NCBI RefSeq assembly: GCF_019649055.1
Contig: NW_026570292.1
Location: 124,001 to 188,000 of the forward strand
Direction: 5' to 3'
DNA: 64,000 bases
Origin: Paramacrobiotus metropolitanus
Lineage: Eukaryota; Tardigrada; Eutardigrada; Parachela; Macrobiotidae
This document shows, piece by piece, positions 23,901 to 34,011 of this stretch (within the stretch, counting starts at the first letter, position 1; every line of letters starts with the position of its first letter). A program made the position numbers and the translations under genes. Below the pieces are notes generated by a model that saw nothing but the letters and a program-made list of their open reading frames with translations, had not been told where the DNA came from and did not search any database.

Positions 23901-26900
23901 GTTCCAGTGGCGTGAGAAGTTAATCGCTAAATTCCACGAAAATCTGATCCACAAACAGGTGTATGGTCCAAGAGAAAAACTTTATCCGTACTTGGTGAAA
24001 ATGTTCTACTGGCCGGATATAATTATACAAATTGAAGAATATGAGAAGGAATGTGAAGAATGTCGTCATTCTTTAAATTACCGGCAGCATTATAATTCAA
24101 CACATCGAAATGAATTGTTGGCAACGTCAGACAAGAAGAAAGTAACTTTTTCACCGGAAAATCCAGCTCCCGCAGGAGATTTCGAAAATGGCACATTTGT
24201 TCCGGCAGAAGGTATGCCGTTGTCCGACATAGGTCCAGTTCCTGTCTCCTACGAAGACAGAATGGCGGAGAAGCAAAAGCTGACTCATGAACAGGCGCTA
24301 AGTAAATTACCGTTCGGTCTCGATGTGTCTAATATCCGGCTGTCACCCAAAATGGCACCAAATGACTCAGCAGTCTATGTCGGAGTACCACGGGATCCGA
24401 CGGTGGCATATCATGGGCAGCGGAAAACAGAACATTTACCGAGTTGGCAAAACCCGGAGTTATTAGCGACACAAGCCGCTATGGCTGATGTGGACGTGAG
24501 CGAACAACACCGTATCTGGAACGAGATCCAACAAAACAACAGTGCCAGCATGATACCAGCAGAGGTTGCCGGTGTGCAAGATGTAGAAAAACTGGGAATT
24601 GACCAATACGAATACAAACGGAAGCGAAAATCGGGCGCGAGTCGCCGTTTAAAACAGCAACTAATTCAATTAGCCTTGGAGCGTGAAAAATTAAGTGAAC
24701 TCACCCAGCAATGCATCCAGCAATTGGAAGAAAATCAGAGGGTAGCAATGGCGCAAGAAATCCAAAGCTGTTTAGCACTGGCGACAAAATCACAGGATAC
24801 ACGGGACGCTGACGACATCCCAGCAGATGTGTATACGAAGGACGGTATTCACACGGTGTCCCGAGAATCAGAAGTCCAGAGCGAGGCGGGTGTTGTCAAC
24901 CAGGCTGATAAAGCAGAGGATGACATCTATCGAGTCGAACCAGAACCGGTGCCCATTGAATTTTTTAAAATGGAACTATTTCCCATGTCCCCGGTAATAA
25001 TTCAGCCGCGTTCCCAGGGAATTATCCGAGTTAGAACTGATATGCCGCCAGAAAAACTACAAAAATTTCAAGAGAAAAATTTGCAGAAGTTACCGTACTT
25101 ATACGAAGGCAAAATTCCAGCAAATAATAAAAATGTTCTTTTGTTTGATGGTGTGGTATCACTTAATGAAAAAGCAAACACACGAGTTTGTGTTATGAAC
25201 GCTTCGGACAAACATATGGTACTAAATAGAGAAACGAACCTTGGAAGTATTGTGGTGGTTGAGGAAGTGTATCAAGTTGACACACCGGGATATTGGGAGA
25301 ATTACCATGATGAATTCTGCAAAATTCCGCGTGACGAAAGCGGCACGCCGATAGCGGAAAGAATGTGTGATTGCTTGGCAATGCAGGCACAGGATGTGCA
25401 GTCCAATACGGGAATTGACCCTGAAACAGAAGAAACATTTGCAAAAATAAAAGTGGGAGAAATTTGTCCAGACAAGGAGGCGTTAAAACGGATTTTTTAT
25501 GAAGCGAAATCAGTTTTACCAACACAGGCTCGTCCAGTCGGATGTTGTACTATATATGAACACTCAGTTGATACAGGAAACAGTGCCCCAGTGCGCACTC
25601 CACCGTACCGTACGTCGTTCGAAGACAGGAAATGGCTTCAAGCCAAAACGGCAGAAATGGTCAGAGACGGAATTATAGAACCTACTAACTCGGCATGGGG
25701 AAGCCCAATATGCATTGTTAAAAAGAAAGATAAATCGAGGCGTCTTACCGTAGACTTCCGGAAGCTTAATGAACGATTGTTGGGAAGCTCTTATCCTTTA
25801 CCACGGGTCGACGATATCCTAAATGCACTCGATAAAGCAACTGTGTTTTCGAAAATAGATCTGAAATCGGGATTTTGGCAGATTAAGATTAAGCCAGAAG
25901 ACAGAGCGAAAACGACAATGGTGGGAGAGGAATTTACCTTCCAATACAGAGTACTTCCATTTGGGATGAAGGACGCGCCGTCCGCGTTCCAGCGTGCAAT
26001 GGATTTAACACTAGCAAACATGAAATGGCGCAATGTGTTGGTGTTCATAGACGACATAATCGTTTTCTCTAAAAATCTGGCAGATCATATGCGGGACTTA
26101 CGGGAATTATTCCTTCGGCTCCAGGAGTGTGGCTGGACCATAAGTCCTGAAAAAACGGAACTATTTGTCAATTCAATTACATTTTTGGGACATACGGTAG
26201 ACCAACACGGTATAAGCACAGATCCAGAAAAGATTAGAGCGGTCCAGGAATTTGGCCCTATAAAAGACAAAAAAGATATTCTAAGATTCTTAGGAATGGT
26301 GGGATATTACCGCCAGTTCATTAAGAACTTTCAAGAGAAAGCGGATCCGTTACAACGCTTGATTCCTAAAAAAGTGGACTTTGAATGGGGACCAGAACAA
26401 GCGGATGCGGTGCAGGAACTTAAAGACGCACTTACCTCGGCACCAGTGTTGGCTCGGTACGACCCAGAGGCAAGGTCGAGAGTTGTTGTTGACGCAAGTA
26501 CAATCGCGGTGGGAGCAGTCCTTATGCAGTGCCCGAAAGGAAAGGAACAGGAAGGTTCGGTAAATTGGAAACCTGTTGCATTTTTGAGTAGAAAATTAAC
26601 GGAAACGCAGAAGAAAATTTATTTCCCTACTGAATTGGAGGCGTACGCCTTAATTTGTGCACTAAAGAAATGGCGACATTACCTCTCGGACTACGAATTT
26701 GAAGTCCAAACGGACCATCAAGCACTTGTATTCCTTCACAATATGAGAGACGCGGCAGGTCGTCTGGGAAGATGGGCGTTATTTGTGCAACAATTCAACA
26801 CTAAGCCGGTGCACATACCTGGAAAAGAGAACGTAATCGCAGACGCATCGAGCCGTAATCCCGGAGACCAGCCAGAGCCAGAGTCAGACGACTCGGACAT

Positions 26901-29355
26901 TGAATTTGACTATCGGCAAACGAATCCGATGATTGGCGATGCAGCCATGGTCCAATATTGCCAGGAAGTACGAGAACGCGAGTACCCGGAATTATATATG
27001 AATATGATGGAGATGGCCAAGGAGCTGAAGGTGATCGATGAGAAAGACGAAGAGACATTTGACGCGGATAAAATGCAGAAACTAGTCCAAGATGAAAAGG
27101 CGGCCTTTTGGGCGGAAGAGCAGTCAAAGGATGCTCGTATCCTGCGTTGGAAACTATTGTTAGAGCATAAAAATGAAAAGAAATCGGAACATGAAAAAAT
27201 ACATTTACCCAAATTCACTGTACGGCAGGGAGTTGTCTACTACAAATTCGAATTAAATCGGAAGATTTTTTACTGTATGTACGTGCCGATACATCGGAGG
27301 TTGGAATTCTTGCGGGAGAATCATGACTCTCCGCTCGCAGCACACTTGGGCGTTTTGGCAACCTATAAAAGAATGTATAAGTATTTTTATTGGCCTAAAA
27401 TGCTCGACTCAGTTAGGGCTTACTGCGCCTCGTGTCCGGCCTGTTTGGCACAGAACAACCCGGCAACGGCACCGGCCGGATCCCTGCAAACAAATCCTAC
27501 TGTACCTCCGAGGATGGTCTGGGCAATCGATGTAGCTCCAGCGCTTCCTCCAACCGAATCTGGAAAAAAGCACATAATTATTGCAGTAGATTACGGGAGT
27601 AAATATGTACTAGCTGAGGCAGTCGAAAGAAACGACGCCGCTACTTTAGCTCTCTTCTTTTACCAGCGGATTATGACTGTCTTCGGTATGCCGGCGCATA
27701 TCACGTCAGACAGAGGCAGTAATTTTATGTCTGAAATGTTCCGTGAGCTCCTAGCTCTGTCGGGCGTCGCACACGCGCCGACGGCGTCAGGTCACCAGCA
27801 GGGAAATGGCCTTGTGGAGAAACGAGTTGGTGAGATTAAGCGCGCATTGGCGAAGTATACTAACGACAAGCAAAGCGATTGGGATACATTTCTTCCAGCG
27901 CTAACGGCTGCATTTAATGCTAAAATTGTTGAGCGAACGCAACACTCACCGTTCTTTTTAATGTACGGACAGGAAATGCGCCTTCCAGTTGCTAATTTTA
28001 TTCCGATGAACGAGGATTATGTCGTTCCAGCCCACGTATTTGTGCAGCAAATGCAAAGGAGTTTGCGCGAAGCCCTGGAAATAGCCAATGTCGAGGAGTT
28101 CAAGAATAAAATCAAGGATAAAGTTCGTTATGATACGAATACGCGAGATACAACTTACCAGATTGGCGATCATGTGTTGGTGTATGTACTGCACAGGAAG
28201 TTAGGTAAAAACCCGAGTCTTATGCCGCGCTGGACGGCAGGATGGGAGATTGTCAGGCCGAGTGGCCCTGTTCATTACGTAGTTAAATCTAATAAGAAGG
28301 GAAATGTCAAAATGGACACGGTTCATGTTTCCCGTTTAAAGCCTTACTGTTTCCGGGATATCGATACCATACTTGCCGATGAGAGGCCGCCGAAAGTTCT
28401 CTCTTGCTTGGAGAAGGAGTGCCCAGAGGAATTACAAGAGGCGCCCGCGCCGCCCCCAGTACTACCGACACCAGACATGGCAACATCCAAGTTGGATAAG
28501 GAATATTCGGATTACCTGGAAAGACAACAAATGGCAGAAATTGTTCGCACACGTTCAGGACGAATTAGTAAACCGGTGACGAAATTTGTGGTTGAACACA
28601 GTAAAAAGAAACGAGATCATTCAGGACAGAAAATAGTACCGGATACTTCAGCAGAAGAAATTGTACCTGTTCTGAATGTATCCCAGCTGGTGGAACAGGC
28701 GTCAGCAGATCGAAATTCACCGAAACGACTTAAACCGGAGATGAAAACAGAAAACGGTGTAGTTACACAGAAACCGGCGGAAATTACGAGCCAATTAGTG
28801 GCAGTGGATGCAGGAAAGGCACCGGATGTGAAAATTAAAGAAGAAATTTTTTGCGGAATATTTGAAGTAACCTCGGTTAATAGAATTACGACAGAAACGA
28901 GTATCAAACCTGTAGAAAAATTTGTACCTGATTGGGCAAAGCCAGCAGAAACGTTCTGGCCGGTCGGTGCCATAACAGACGACCTTCTGGAACGCCCGGA
29001 GTTTTGGCGTTATCGGCAGTCCGAGTGTACAGACGTTCAGATGTGGAAAGCGTTGGCAGATGGAGTTATCACGGATGAATCCGATTATGTAAAAGAACAC
29101 CTTCCTAAAATCAGAAACAGCAATGGATATATTTGTCATGAGGACTCTTCGCCGGATAAAATTAAACGCATTTTAATACCGTATCAGTGGCGTACGATCC
29201 TTGCGGAATCAGTACACAGACGCCTAAAACATAAATACTTCAGTAATACGCGAATAATGGACTATATTTTGTACGAGTTACGCTTTTATTGGCCGGAAAT
29301 TGAGGAAGACTTGGAAAAACAAGATGTAGAATGTGTATTATGCTGGACACGTTAA
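20965..29355 (+). CDS. gag-pol: Gag-Pol polyprotein with three H2C2 zinc modules
   Basis: A single 2,796-aa frame without a gag/pol shift. Order by residue: retrotransposon gag domain (1-165), RGG-rich (about 180-215), Q/N/P-rich (215-385), variant zinc knuckle CX2CX3HX4C (about 406), aspartic protease (DTGS at 506, HIVLGLDFL later), first H2C2 module (about 919-1035), Lys/Glu coiled coil (about 1222-1275), reverse transcriptase (about 1560-1770, active site FIDD at 1694), RNase H (VVVDAS, TELEA, TDHQAL, IADASS), integrase H2C2 (about 2046-2161), catalytic D2189, D2249 and E2285 with exact D-35-E spacing, a C-terminal VHVSRLKPY region, and a third H2C2 module at the very end (about 2679-2796). 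All catalytic residues are present, so the element may be active. Polyproteins of this superfamily are usually about 1,200-2,000 aa. The start at the ATG at 20965 is preferred over the TTG at 20929. Confidence 0.95.
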   Translation: MKLPNFDDSRPERIQQWVIAVDQCRTTNGWNDRQTCQAISGALKGASYIWFAELYKDNPTRTWNRFFKQALIKHFNGASSKAEMRRAMNNRHCLKEESVRTYMDSFMMWFKELRIEEEEQVEVLLEGLKKHRPGWYATLYRNRPETYEEFETQVQDCEKLQKILDEEKKGGEPRQRVVIQEPRSAGSINDAENRTNRGGFQSRGSYFQPRGGRGNYFGNRGGYSRQYFGSGNYQNVQTGSQPSQPPPAQATSVPNVSQPQVQYIPYPVYQQPQAQEMQPVQFTQICPPPPTPVTQPHMQMLVVPMQPVQQPLPPLQNFQQFRPNAPVNNNNQGTNQGQFRSNNYGNNYRGNNSQRGGYNNNYRQQQPNNNQNYRQNSQQPNQQEQPFDERNICKEAWRNNQGNEICYRCHGMHSVASCLNPLAVPRLYRPTQEILNRCNNPQINIMELEMVGTSVANGTPASCNTLEVVDPNQYPVTDAVCLKPTLDAQAWYSVIDVNYQKVKTMIDTGSSISVMSHQMAKDLDLYIHQCPDHIQGRVVHTAYQGRQLIEPMCAIITIHEFGMAFEHAVLVSSTFERDHIVLGLDFLATKPFILDMNTMTWRLSRRRPNSPTWFPRKMHSMSDIIRAHHFDPMIPPGVKPSPSIPALVLTERIGVAKEAQFVPYESAHLILTKAPVEMCMMHIQRAKEEWPRPPKPVVQANAKSLNSGQVPLGSNQRNRAFLEEAVKEAVKGYIKPKHEAIIKQENGVIKHDIVNPSINPVPSQVRGGGATPQQNVQKEEIPHRDVKPLPAVQNPVKNSIIKSSRCFAIDASQVCGGAGKPIKSLTTLAALLHILPDEQYTFAGFPKKTNKTAECVVFGNKVLNVVPIDFNHQHVDETHEREYPSKLARNPELMRWMMPPTRPQDRDRFPTEKQYRDVEFWKTEQQNCMDSRMWLRYLNRPEYANTNYLKYELNRMITFEGLICRIPDHDGQCPRIYVPFQWREKLIAKFHENLIHKQVYGPREKLYPYLVKMFYWPDIIIQIEEYEKECEECRHSLNYRQHYNSTHRNELLATSDKKKVTFSPENPAPAGDFENGTFVPAEGMPLSDIGPVPVSYEDRMAEKQKLTHEQALSKLPFGLDVSNIRLSPKMAPNDSAVYVGVPRDPTVAYHGQRKTEHLPSWQNPELLATQAAMADVDVSEQHRIWNEIQQNNSASMIPAEVAGVQDVEKLGIDQYEYKRKRKSGASRRLKQQLIQLALEREKLSELTQQCIQQLEENQRVAMAQEIQSCLALATKSQDTRDADDIPADVYTKDGIHTVSRESEVQSEAGVVNQADKAEDDIYRVEPEPVPIEFFKMELFPMSPVIIQPRSQGIIRVRTDMPPEKLQKFQEKNLQKLPYLYEGKIPANNKNVLLFDGVVSLNEKANTRVCVMNASDKHMVLNRETNLGSIVVVEEVYQVDTPGYWENYHDEFCKIPRDESGTPIAERMCDCLAMQAQDVQSNTGIDPETEETFAKIKVGEICPDKEALKRIFYEAKSVLPTQARPVGCCTIYEHSVDTGNSAPVRTPPYRTSFEDRKWLQAKTAEMVRDGIIEPTNSAWGSPICIVKKKDKSRRLTVDFRKLNERLLGSSYPLPRVDDILNALDKATVFSKIDLKSGFWQIKIKPEDRAKTTMVGEEFTFQYRVLPFGMKDAPSAFQRAMDLTLANMKWRNVLVFIDDIIVFSKNLADHMRDLRELFLRLQECGWTISPEKTELFVNSITFLGHTVDQHGISTDPEKIRAVQEFGPIKDKKDILRFLGMVGYYRQFIKNFQEKADPLQRLIPKKVDFEWGPEQADAVQELKDALTSAPVLARYDPEARSRVVVDASTIAVGAVLMQCPKGKEQEGSVNWKPVAFLSRKLTETQKKIYFPTELEAYALICALKKWRHYLSDYEFEVQTDHQALVFLHNMRDAAGRLGRWALFVQQFNTKPVHIPGKENVIADASSRNPGDQPEPESDDSDIEFDYRQTNPMIGDAAMVQYCQEVREREYPELYMNMMEMAKELKVIDEKDEETFDADKMQKLVQDEKAAFWAEEQSKDARILRWKLLLEHKNEKKSEHEKIHLPKFTVRQGVVYYKFELNRKIFYCMYVPIHRRLEFLRENHDSPLAAHLGVLATYKRMYKYFYWPKMLDSVRAYCASCPACLAQNNPATAPAGSLQTNPTVPPRMVWAIDVAPALPPTESGKKHIIIAVDYGSKYVLAEAVERNDAATLALFFYQRIMTVFGMPAHITSDRGSNFMSEMFRELLALSGVAHAPTASGHQQGNGLVEKRVGEIKRALAKYTNDKQSDWDTFLPALTAAFNAKIVERTQHSPFFLMYGQEMRLPVANFIPMNEDYVVPAHVFVQQMQRSLREALEIANVEEFKNKIKDKVRYDTNTRDTTYQIGDHVLVYVLHRKLGKNPSLMPRWTAGWEIVRPSGPVHYVVKSNKKGNVKMDTVHVSRLKPYCFRDIDTILADERPPKVLSCLEKECPEELQEAPAPPPVLPTPDMATSKLDKEYSDYLERQQMAEIVRTRSGRISKPVTKFVVEHSKKKRDHSGQKIVPDTSAEEIVPVLNVSQLVEQASADRNSPKRLKPEMKTENGVVTQKPAEITSQLVAVDAGKAPDVKIKEEIFCGIFEVTSVNRITTETSIKPVEKFVPDWAKPAETFWPVGAITDDLLERPEFWRYRQSECTDVQMWKALADGVITDESDYVKEHLPKIRNSNGYICHEDSSPDKIKRILIPYQWRTILAESVHRRLKHKYFSNTRIMDYILYELRFYWPEIEEDLEKQDVECVLCWTR

Positions 29356-29662
29356 AGGAAAGGAAATACGGATTTTAGTGTACATAATTTTATGATTTTA
29401 ATTTGCAGTGATATTTTCACGATTTTACATTCTAAATTAACTAATACAACCTGTACTAACAAGTACTAATCTTAAAACACAGTATCAGTATGAAAGGAGC
29501 GGAGCTGATTGGTTAGGAAATAAAGCCGTAATTCAAAATTCAATGCACCCGGATACTGAGCAACAGAAGCGTGTGGTAAAATTTTAACAGACTCTAAAAA
29601 GTCTAAATCGCATTTGATGCAGCAGTGTCAGTTGAGAACTCCTAAAACTTACCGCGTTATTT

Positions 29663-30337
29663 GTGAGGATGAATCGCGATCATCAATTGCCGGAAATGGA
29701 TGAACAGCCGTGGGATACTATGCCCAATGAAGAGATTCAGTCCCAAGCTGACACGGAAGAGTATATCGATATGTCAGTGGAATCGCGCAGTGCAGTCTCG
29801 ACGCCTGATAGTGGACAGGAAACCGAAGAGGAAGAGTGTGACTTACCTCCGTCTTGGTTGAACTACGCCAGGGGAGTCGACGAGCGCGCAAAGCCGTACG
29901 CAATCGAGGACTACGGACTGGAGAGTGAACACATTCTGGTCCATCCTGGAACTCGGCTGTAAATTGGACGGAAATGTCTACAAGCGGGAAGCTTTATGCC
30001 AGTTGGACGTTTTAACAGTTACCTGGCCACGCTGAACTATGATCATCCAGCGGAACAGCGTATCTGGCGATTTCTGTGTACGGATCCAGCAGATACGGTG
30101 CAGATTGGCCATTTGGTGTATGAGCTGCGCAGAAACCATGGTCTGGATATTGTTACGGACCCTGTTGCTGTGATCACTGCCGCGGGTTTGGAGCCAGGAG
30201 AGTTGAGTGACGGAGGCGCCGTAGAAACCTTACAACAGGCAATTGTGAAGGCTAATGCGCTTTTGAGACAGCTCCAGTGGAACGATGATGAGCAGGACGC
30301 AGACCGTCGGGGAACTAAACGCTCGCTTGAGGATTAA
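29663..30337 (+). CDS. Accessory ORF2, acidic protein split by one stop
   Basis: Two ORFs (29663-29962, 99 codons; 29996-30337, 113 codons) lie in the same frame, separated by one TAA at 29960 and 11 sense codons. Without the stop the product would be 224 aa. The first part is acidic (EETEEEECDLPPSWLNYAR). The second has a compact-looking segment (NYDHPAEQRIWRFLCTDP) and an acidic/basic tail. It follows pol by 307 bp in the sense orientation. I do not recognise it. The stop could be a readthrough site, a recent mutation of CAA, or the two could be separate proteins. Confidence 0.55.
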
Positions 30338-30828
30338 GGCAAAAGTGGAAGCAACACTAAAATTAAATGGACCAATAATTAATAAGTAAAATTCCTTGTT
30401 ACTAGAAGTTAAAAATGAGTCTGGATTACAATACTCACATATTGTGTTGTTAGATATCACTTGTTAGAATGATATGCTTTCACTTGATTTGTCTAACTGT
30501 TGAACTCCCGTATCTCGATAAAACGATGCTTCCGTGGAGGTAAAAGGATTAAAACCCCCAAGAAAACAAGCGTAGTCAATGAATGATAGCGGAAAATAAC
30601 AAATAACTAAAAATAATCAAATTAGAAACGAAGAACCGTAACTGTATGTAAATGCTGGAAACTGTCGCTGTGTCAGCCACCTACAGTAGTGACTGCCTAG
30701 GGCGACAGGGAGCCAAAAATTGCCAAGTCATACCCTGCATAGTGAATCGGAAGTCGCAGTTTGTTGTGGTTTTTAAATTTAGTTGTAAATTTATCTTCCT
30801 TTAAGATTTATATTTATTCTTTATTATT
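30338..30828 (+). other. Non-coding spacer inside the element
   Basis: AT-rich spacer with no long ORF. It holds a TCGGAAGT motif at 30747-30754, 75 bp before the next start codon. Confidence 0.4.
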
Positions 30829-31803
30829 ATGGCGTCTCCGCAGTCGGCTCATATGTTTTTCGCAAATGAAGTTTATGGGAAGTTGAAGACTCCCTTGGTT
30901 GAATGGAATCTCTATGAAAAGCAGTATACTTATGCGATCAATGTTTGGCGCGAGAGTGGTAGCGGAATTCCCTTCCCAAAAGCAATGGAAAGAGTACGTG
31001 AGCAAGATCTGGGCACCGAAGAAGAGGAAAAGTCCCTAGTTAAACAGGATTATTTGTTGGATATGCCTGAGCCTGACTCGGATCATTTCTGCAGCTTCGC
31101 CTATAGAATGATGGAAGCGCGAGCACACATTCTGCAGCAGCAACGAGAGATTCGCGCCCAAGGCAGAAGAATGACGGCAGACGAACGGAAAGAGATCAAG
31201 CTGGCCGTTCAGACGTATGACACGATGCAGCGAGGAGCCGACATTGCAGCAGATGACCGGGCTAAAGTATTGCTGAACCAGAGAATGCGACGCCAGCAAG
31301 CAGTGTTGGAAGCCTTGCTGAAAAAGAAGGCCATAGAAGAAGGAGGGCAGGAAGCAGAGGACACGAGCGGTGAGTGCGATTCCGCTGAACATGAGACATA
31401 TTTCAGCAGCATTGGCCACCGATCGGAAGCACTAGATCAACAGCTGGACGAAGCCGCGTTGAGTGAGCAAAACGACAGAGCGCACCAGTTTTGGGAAGCC
31501 CAGCAACTAGCCGTTAAAGAGGCATTCTTCAAGTGCCCCAGAAAGCCTAAGGAGACAGGAAACAAGGAACACAAGTCTCAGGAACAACCGAAGTCAGAAC
31601 AGAAACCACTTGTCCCCGTACCACAATTGGAAACTGTTAAGGTGAAGAAGTTGCGCGTGCGTTCTGCCAGTAAATACACCAGCATCGACCAAGTGGAGCA
31701 GGAAATGAAAGAGATCCTAAAACAATCGAGGGAAAAGCAGGATCGTCGGCAGTTGAATTGGTTGTCGAAGCAGCATATCCGGCTGCAGTTTGAGAGTTTG
31801 TGA
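30829..31803 (+). CDS. Accessory ORF3, charged coiled-coil protein
   Basis: 324 aa, starting at an ATG in the context TATTATGGCG. The N-terminus (residues 1-60) looks folded (FFANEVYGKLKTPLVEWNLY). From about residue 95 to 170 there is a long charged helix (RAHILQQQREIRAQGRRMTA, MRRQQAVLEALLKKKAIEEG), then an acidic stretch, a Lys/Glu/Gln-rich linker and another helix at the C-terminus. There are no transmembrane segments or Cys motifs. I do not recognise the family; a structural or RNA-binding role would be a guess. The frame is intact. Confidence 0.65.
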   Translation: MASPQSAHMFFANEVYGKLKTPLVEWNLYEKQYTYAINVWRESGSGIPFPKAMERVREQDLGTEEEEKSLVKQDYLLDMPEPDSDHFCSFAYRMMEARAHILQQQREIRAQGRRMTADERKEIKLAVQTYDTMQRGADIAADDRAKVLLNQRMRRQQAVLEALLKKKAIEEGGQEAEDTSGECDSAEHETYFSSIGHRSEALDQQLDEAALSEQNDRAHQFWEAQQLAVKEAFFKCPRKPKETGNKEHKSQEQPKSEQKPLVPVPQLETVKVKKLRVRSASKYTSIDQVEQEMKEILKQSREKQDRRQLNWLSKQHIRLQFESL

Positions 31804-32865
31804 GTTAATTACAGTTAAAATTAGAGTTTACAATGTCTCCTTAGTGCCGATATTTTTATGATGTTTAAATGGATTTAAATTTATAGCCCTATGGATTTTT
31901 GGTTTCCATTTACTTTTGCTCTGCAATTTGCTGATAAATCGGATCTTCTGTTTACACGGTAGTTGAGCTTTTGCTGGATAACTTGAATAAATAGAAACGG
32001 CCGATGGAATACGGATATTTGATACGGATTAACAAATATGATTTAGAGAAGTTTTAGAACCAACGATTAAAACGAGATCAGTCGCGAAAATGGTAAAGAG
32101 ATAAAGGGGACAAGCAGCTATGTAGAATCAGCACATTATAGCTTTCAGCACCGTGCCCTCGCCGACCGAATAAACGTAAACGCTTAATTTTCACTTCTAA
32201 AATCACGAGAAGTAATAAGGAAGGGATTAAATTACTTCCGGAGATGAAAACACAACAACTCCGAGAATTAAGGGACCTCTGAGCACTGTACCCCCGAGCA
32301 CAGTATAACACAGTATAGTACATACCGGAAGTTGACATGGAGCGGTATGGTTAGATTTCTGGTGTTCCGGAGATGTATAAACAGACTATACATGTCTACT
32401 CCTGTTATTTGGCATACTTCCAAAGCAGAAACAACTGAACTGGAAGATGGGAGTGAACCTCCAAAGGATAACCGGAAATTAGTTGTGTAGCGTACTGAAC
32501 TACATCGGAAGGGGACGGCAGCAGTAAATCATACCCCTGGATCAAATATACTCATCATAGAGTAAACTGTATTATTTCTGCTTACCAAATACTAAAATAA
32601 AATAAAACATCAAGTTTTCCATAATTTCCTACCAAAATGAAGGAGAGATCGACGAAAGTGAAAACAGGAACAGTAAACAAATGAACGTGTCTGTGCTGAG
32701 CCGAACTATAACGTAGGGGCAGTTTAGCCCATATTCACATTTCCAGTTGAGCACGTGTGTGCACTGTAGTGTTTTTGCGAAAAAGTAATCTCCAATTGTT
32801 GAAGTTTTAATTATGAACATTTACGTGCAACATTTCCAATTTTTCCGAGCAATCTGACAGCAATC
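31804..32865 (+). other. 1-kb non-coding spacer inside the element
   Basis: AT-rich with no coding candidate. It contains ETS-like motifs at 32234-32241 (reverse) and 32325-32332, and the phrase cagtatagtacata at 32311-32324, which has relatives upstream of other accessory ORFs. Confidence 0.4.
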
Positions 32866-33572
32866 ATGTCTCGTAAGACTGCAGCGGACGAGAAAGTGCC
32901 AGAGACCATTAAACCGCTTGCGATGCAGAAGACACTTCGTGAACCGGACTGTGTAAGATACGCGAAGCCCCGGAACTGTACGCAGAGTCCATGTGGAAGG
33001 AACCGTACGAGCCAGTAGCTCTAGTTCCTGTGCAGGAATCAGACGTGGGAGACCTCCTGCAATTTACGGATGAAGAAGTCGGTGAGCAGGAAGAGCAAGC
33101 CCCGCAGAGAGAGCAAAAGGCAAGTGGCAGCGAAATACCATCAAGCAGCATGCCCGTGCCAAACGAGTTTTCTGTCAGCATTGTTGGCGCAGTGCCGAAG
33201 CGCGTCTTGATTCTCCAACAGCATTTGTTGGAAGAAGAAGAGTTCCGCAAGCGTCACGAGGAACCAGATCAGGACAAGCCCCTCCAGCCAGAGCGACAAA
33301 GATGGGCAGCGGAGCAGTTACGCCTGCGATTGGCTGAACAGCGTGGCGGAAACTATCATACCATCGCCAAACCGAAACCCAAGAATCTTCCTCTCCCGGA
33401 CTGGCACGTCAAGTATACAAGTCGTATGACTCCGGAACAGATTCAGAATTTATCTTATGAGAAGTTTATGCGCATGTTCGCGCGCCAACAGAAAGAGCAC
33501 TACGACAAAATTCTAAGCGGACGAGGCCCGTACTGCGAATATGCGTACCCGCGGGGATTTGGTTTTGACTAA
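32866..33572 (+). CDS. Accessory ORF4, with probable 5' frame break
   Basis: The main ORF is 32991-33572 (193 aa): an acidic N-terminus (GDLLQFTDEEVGEQEEQ), a central predicted helix (RVLILQQHLLEEEEFRKRHE), a basic patch (AKPKPKNLPLPDWHVKYTSR) and a C-terminus ending PRGFGFD. An ATG at 32866 opens a different frame with plausible coding sequence for about 35 codons (MSRKTAADEKVPETIKPLAM). The main frame is also open upstream of its own ATG, from about 32939, so a single-base shift between 32940 and 32970 would join them. A GTAAGA at 32972 makes a splice conceivable, but no matching acceptor lies nearby. Function unknown. Confidence 0.55.
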
Positions 33573-34011
33573 AGGGTTGCTGAATGTTTTCTCGGATTCT
33601 TTTGGTTCATTCTTTTTCTCAGTTTATGAGTTTCGGAAACTTTATTTGCTCCAATTTCCTATGCTCATTATTTCAGTCCCGTTAGTAGAAGAAGTGCATT
33701 TGCCTGCACTTGTATTTGACGCGTTACCGCGTGTATAGATTTTATTAGATTTTATTAGAATTTTATCGATAGTTTTTCGGACTCACTTGCGTTGTCTGGT
33801 TGCCGATCGATTGTAATAAAAGCAATAGTTGTCGATCTTGAACCATAATAATAAAAACTGATTGATCTGAAATGTGGCATAACATGATATGACCCACCGG
33901 AAGTTGTAACATCCAATATCGCATAATATCGCATAACACGACATGCTGAACCGCCGTTATATATTTTCAAATGCAAGGATTGAAATCGGGAATAAAGCCA
34001 GTAATAACTGC
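33573..34011 (+). other. Spacer preceding the tRNA-like array
   Basis: Non-coding. It contains an ETS-like CCGGAAGT at 33897-33904 and a 14-bp copy of the LTR's 3' end (cataacacgacatg) at 33932-33945. Confidence 0.5.

Noticed and set aside
21072-29139. Many antisense ORFs of 60-170 codons within gag-pol
   Set aside because: They mirror the dominant gag-pol frame and have no domain, splice signal or independent support.
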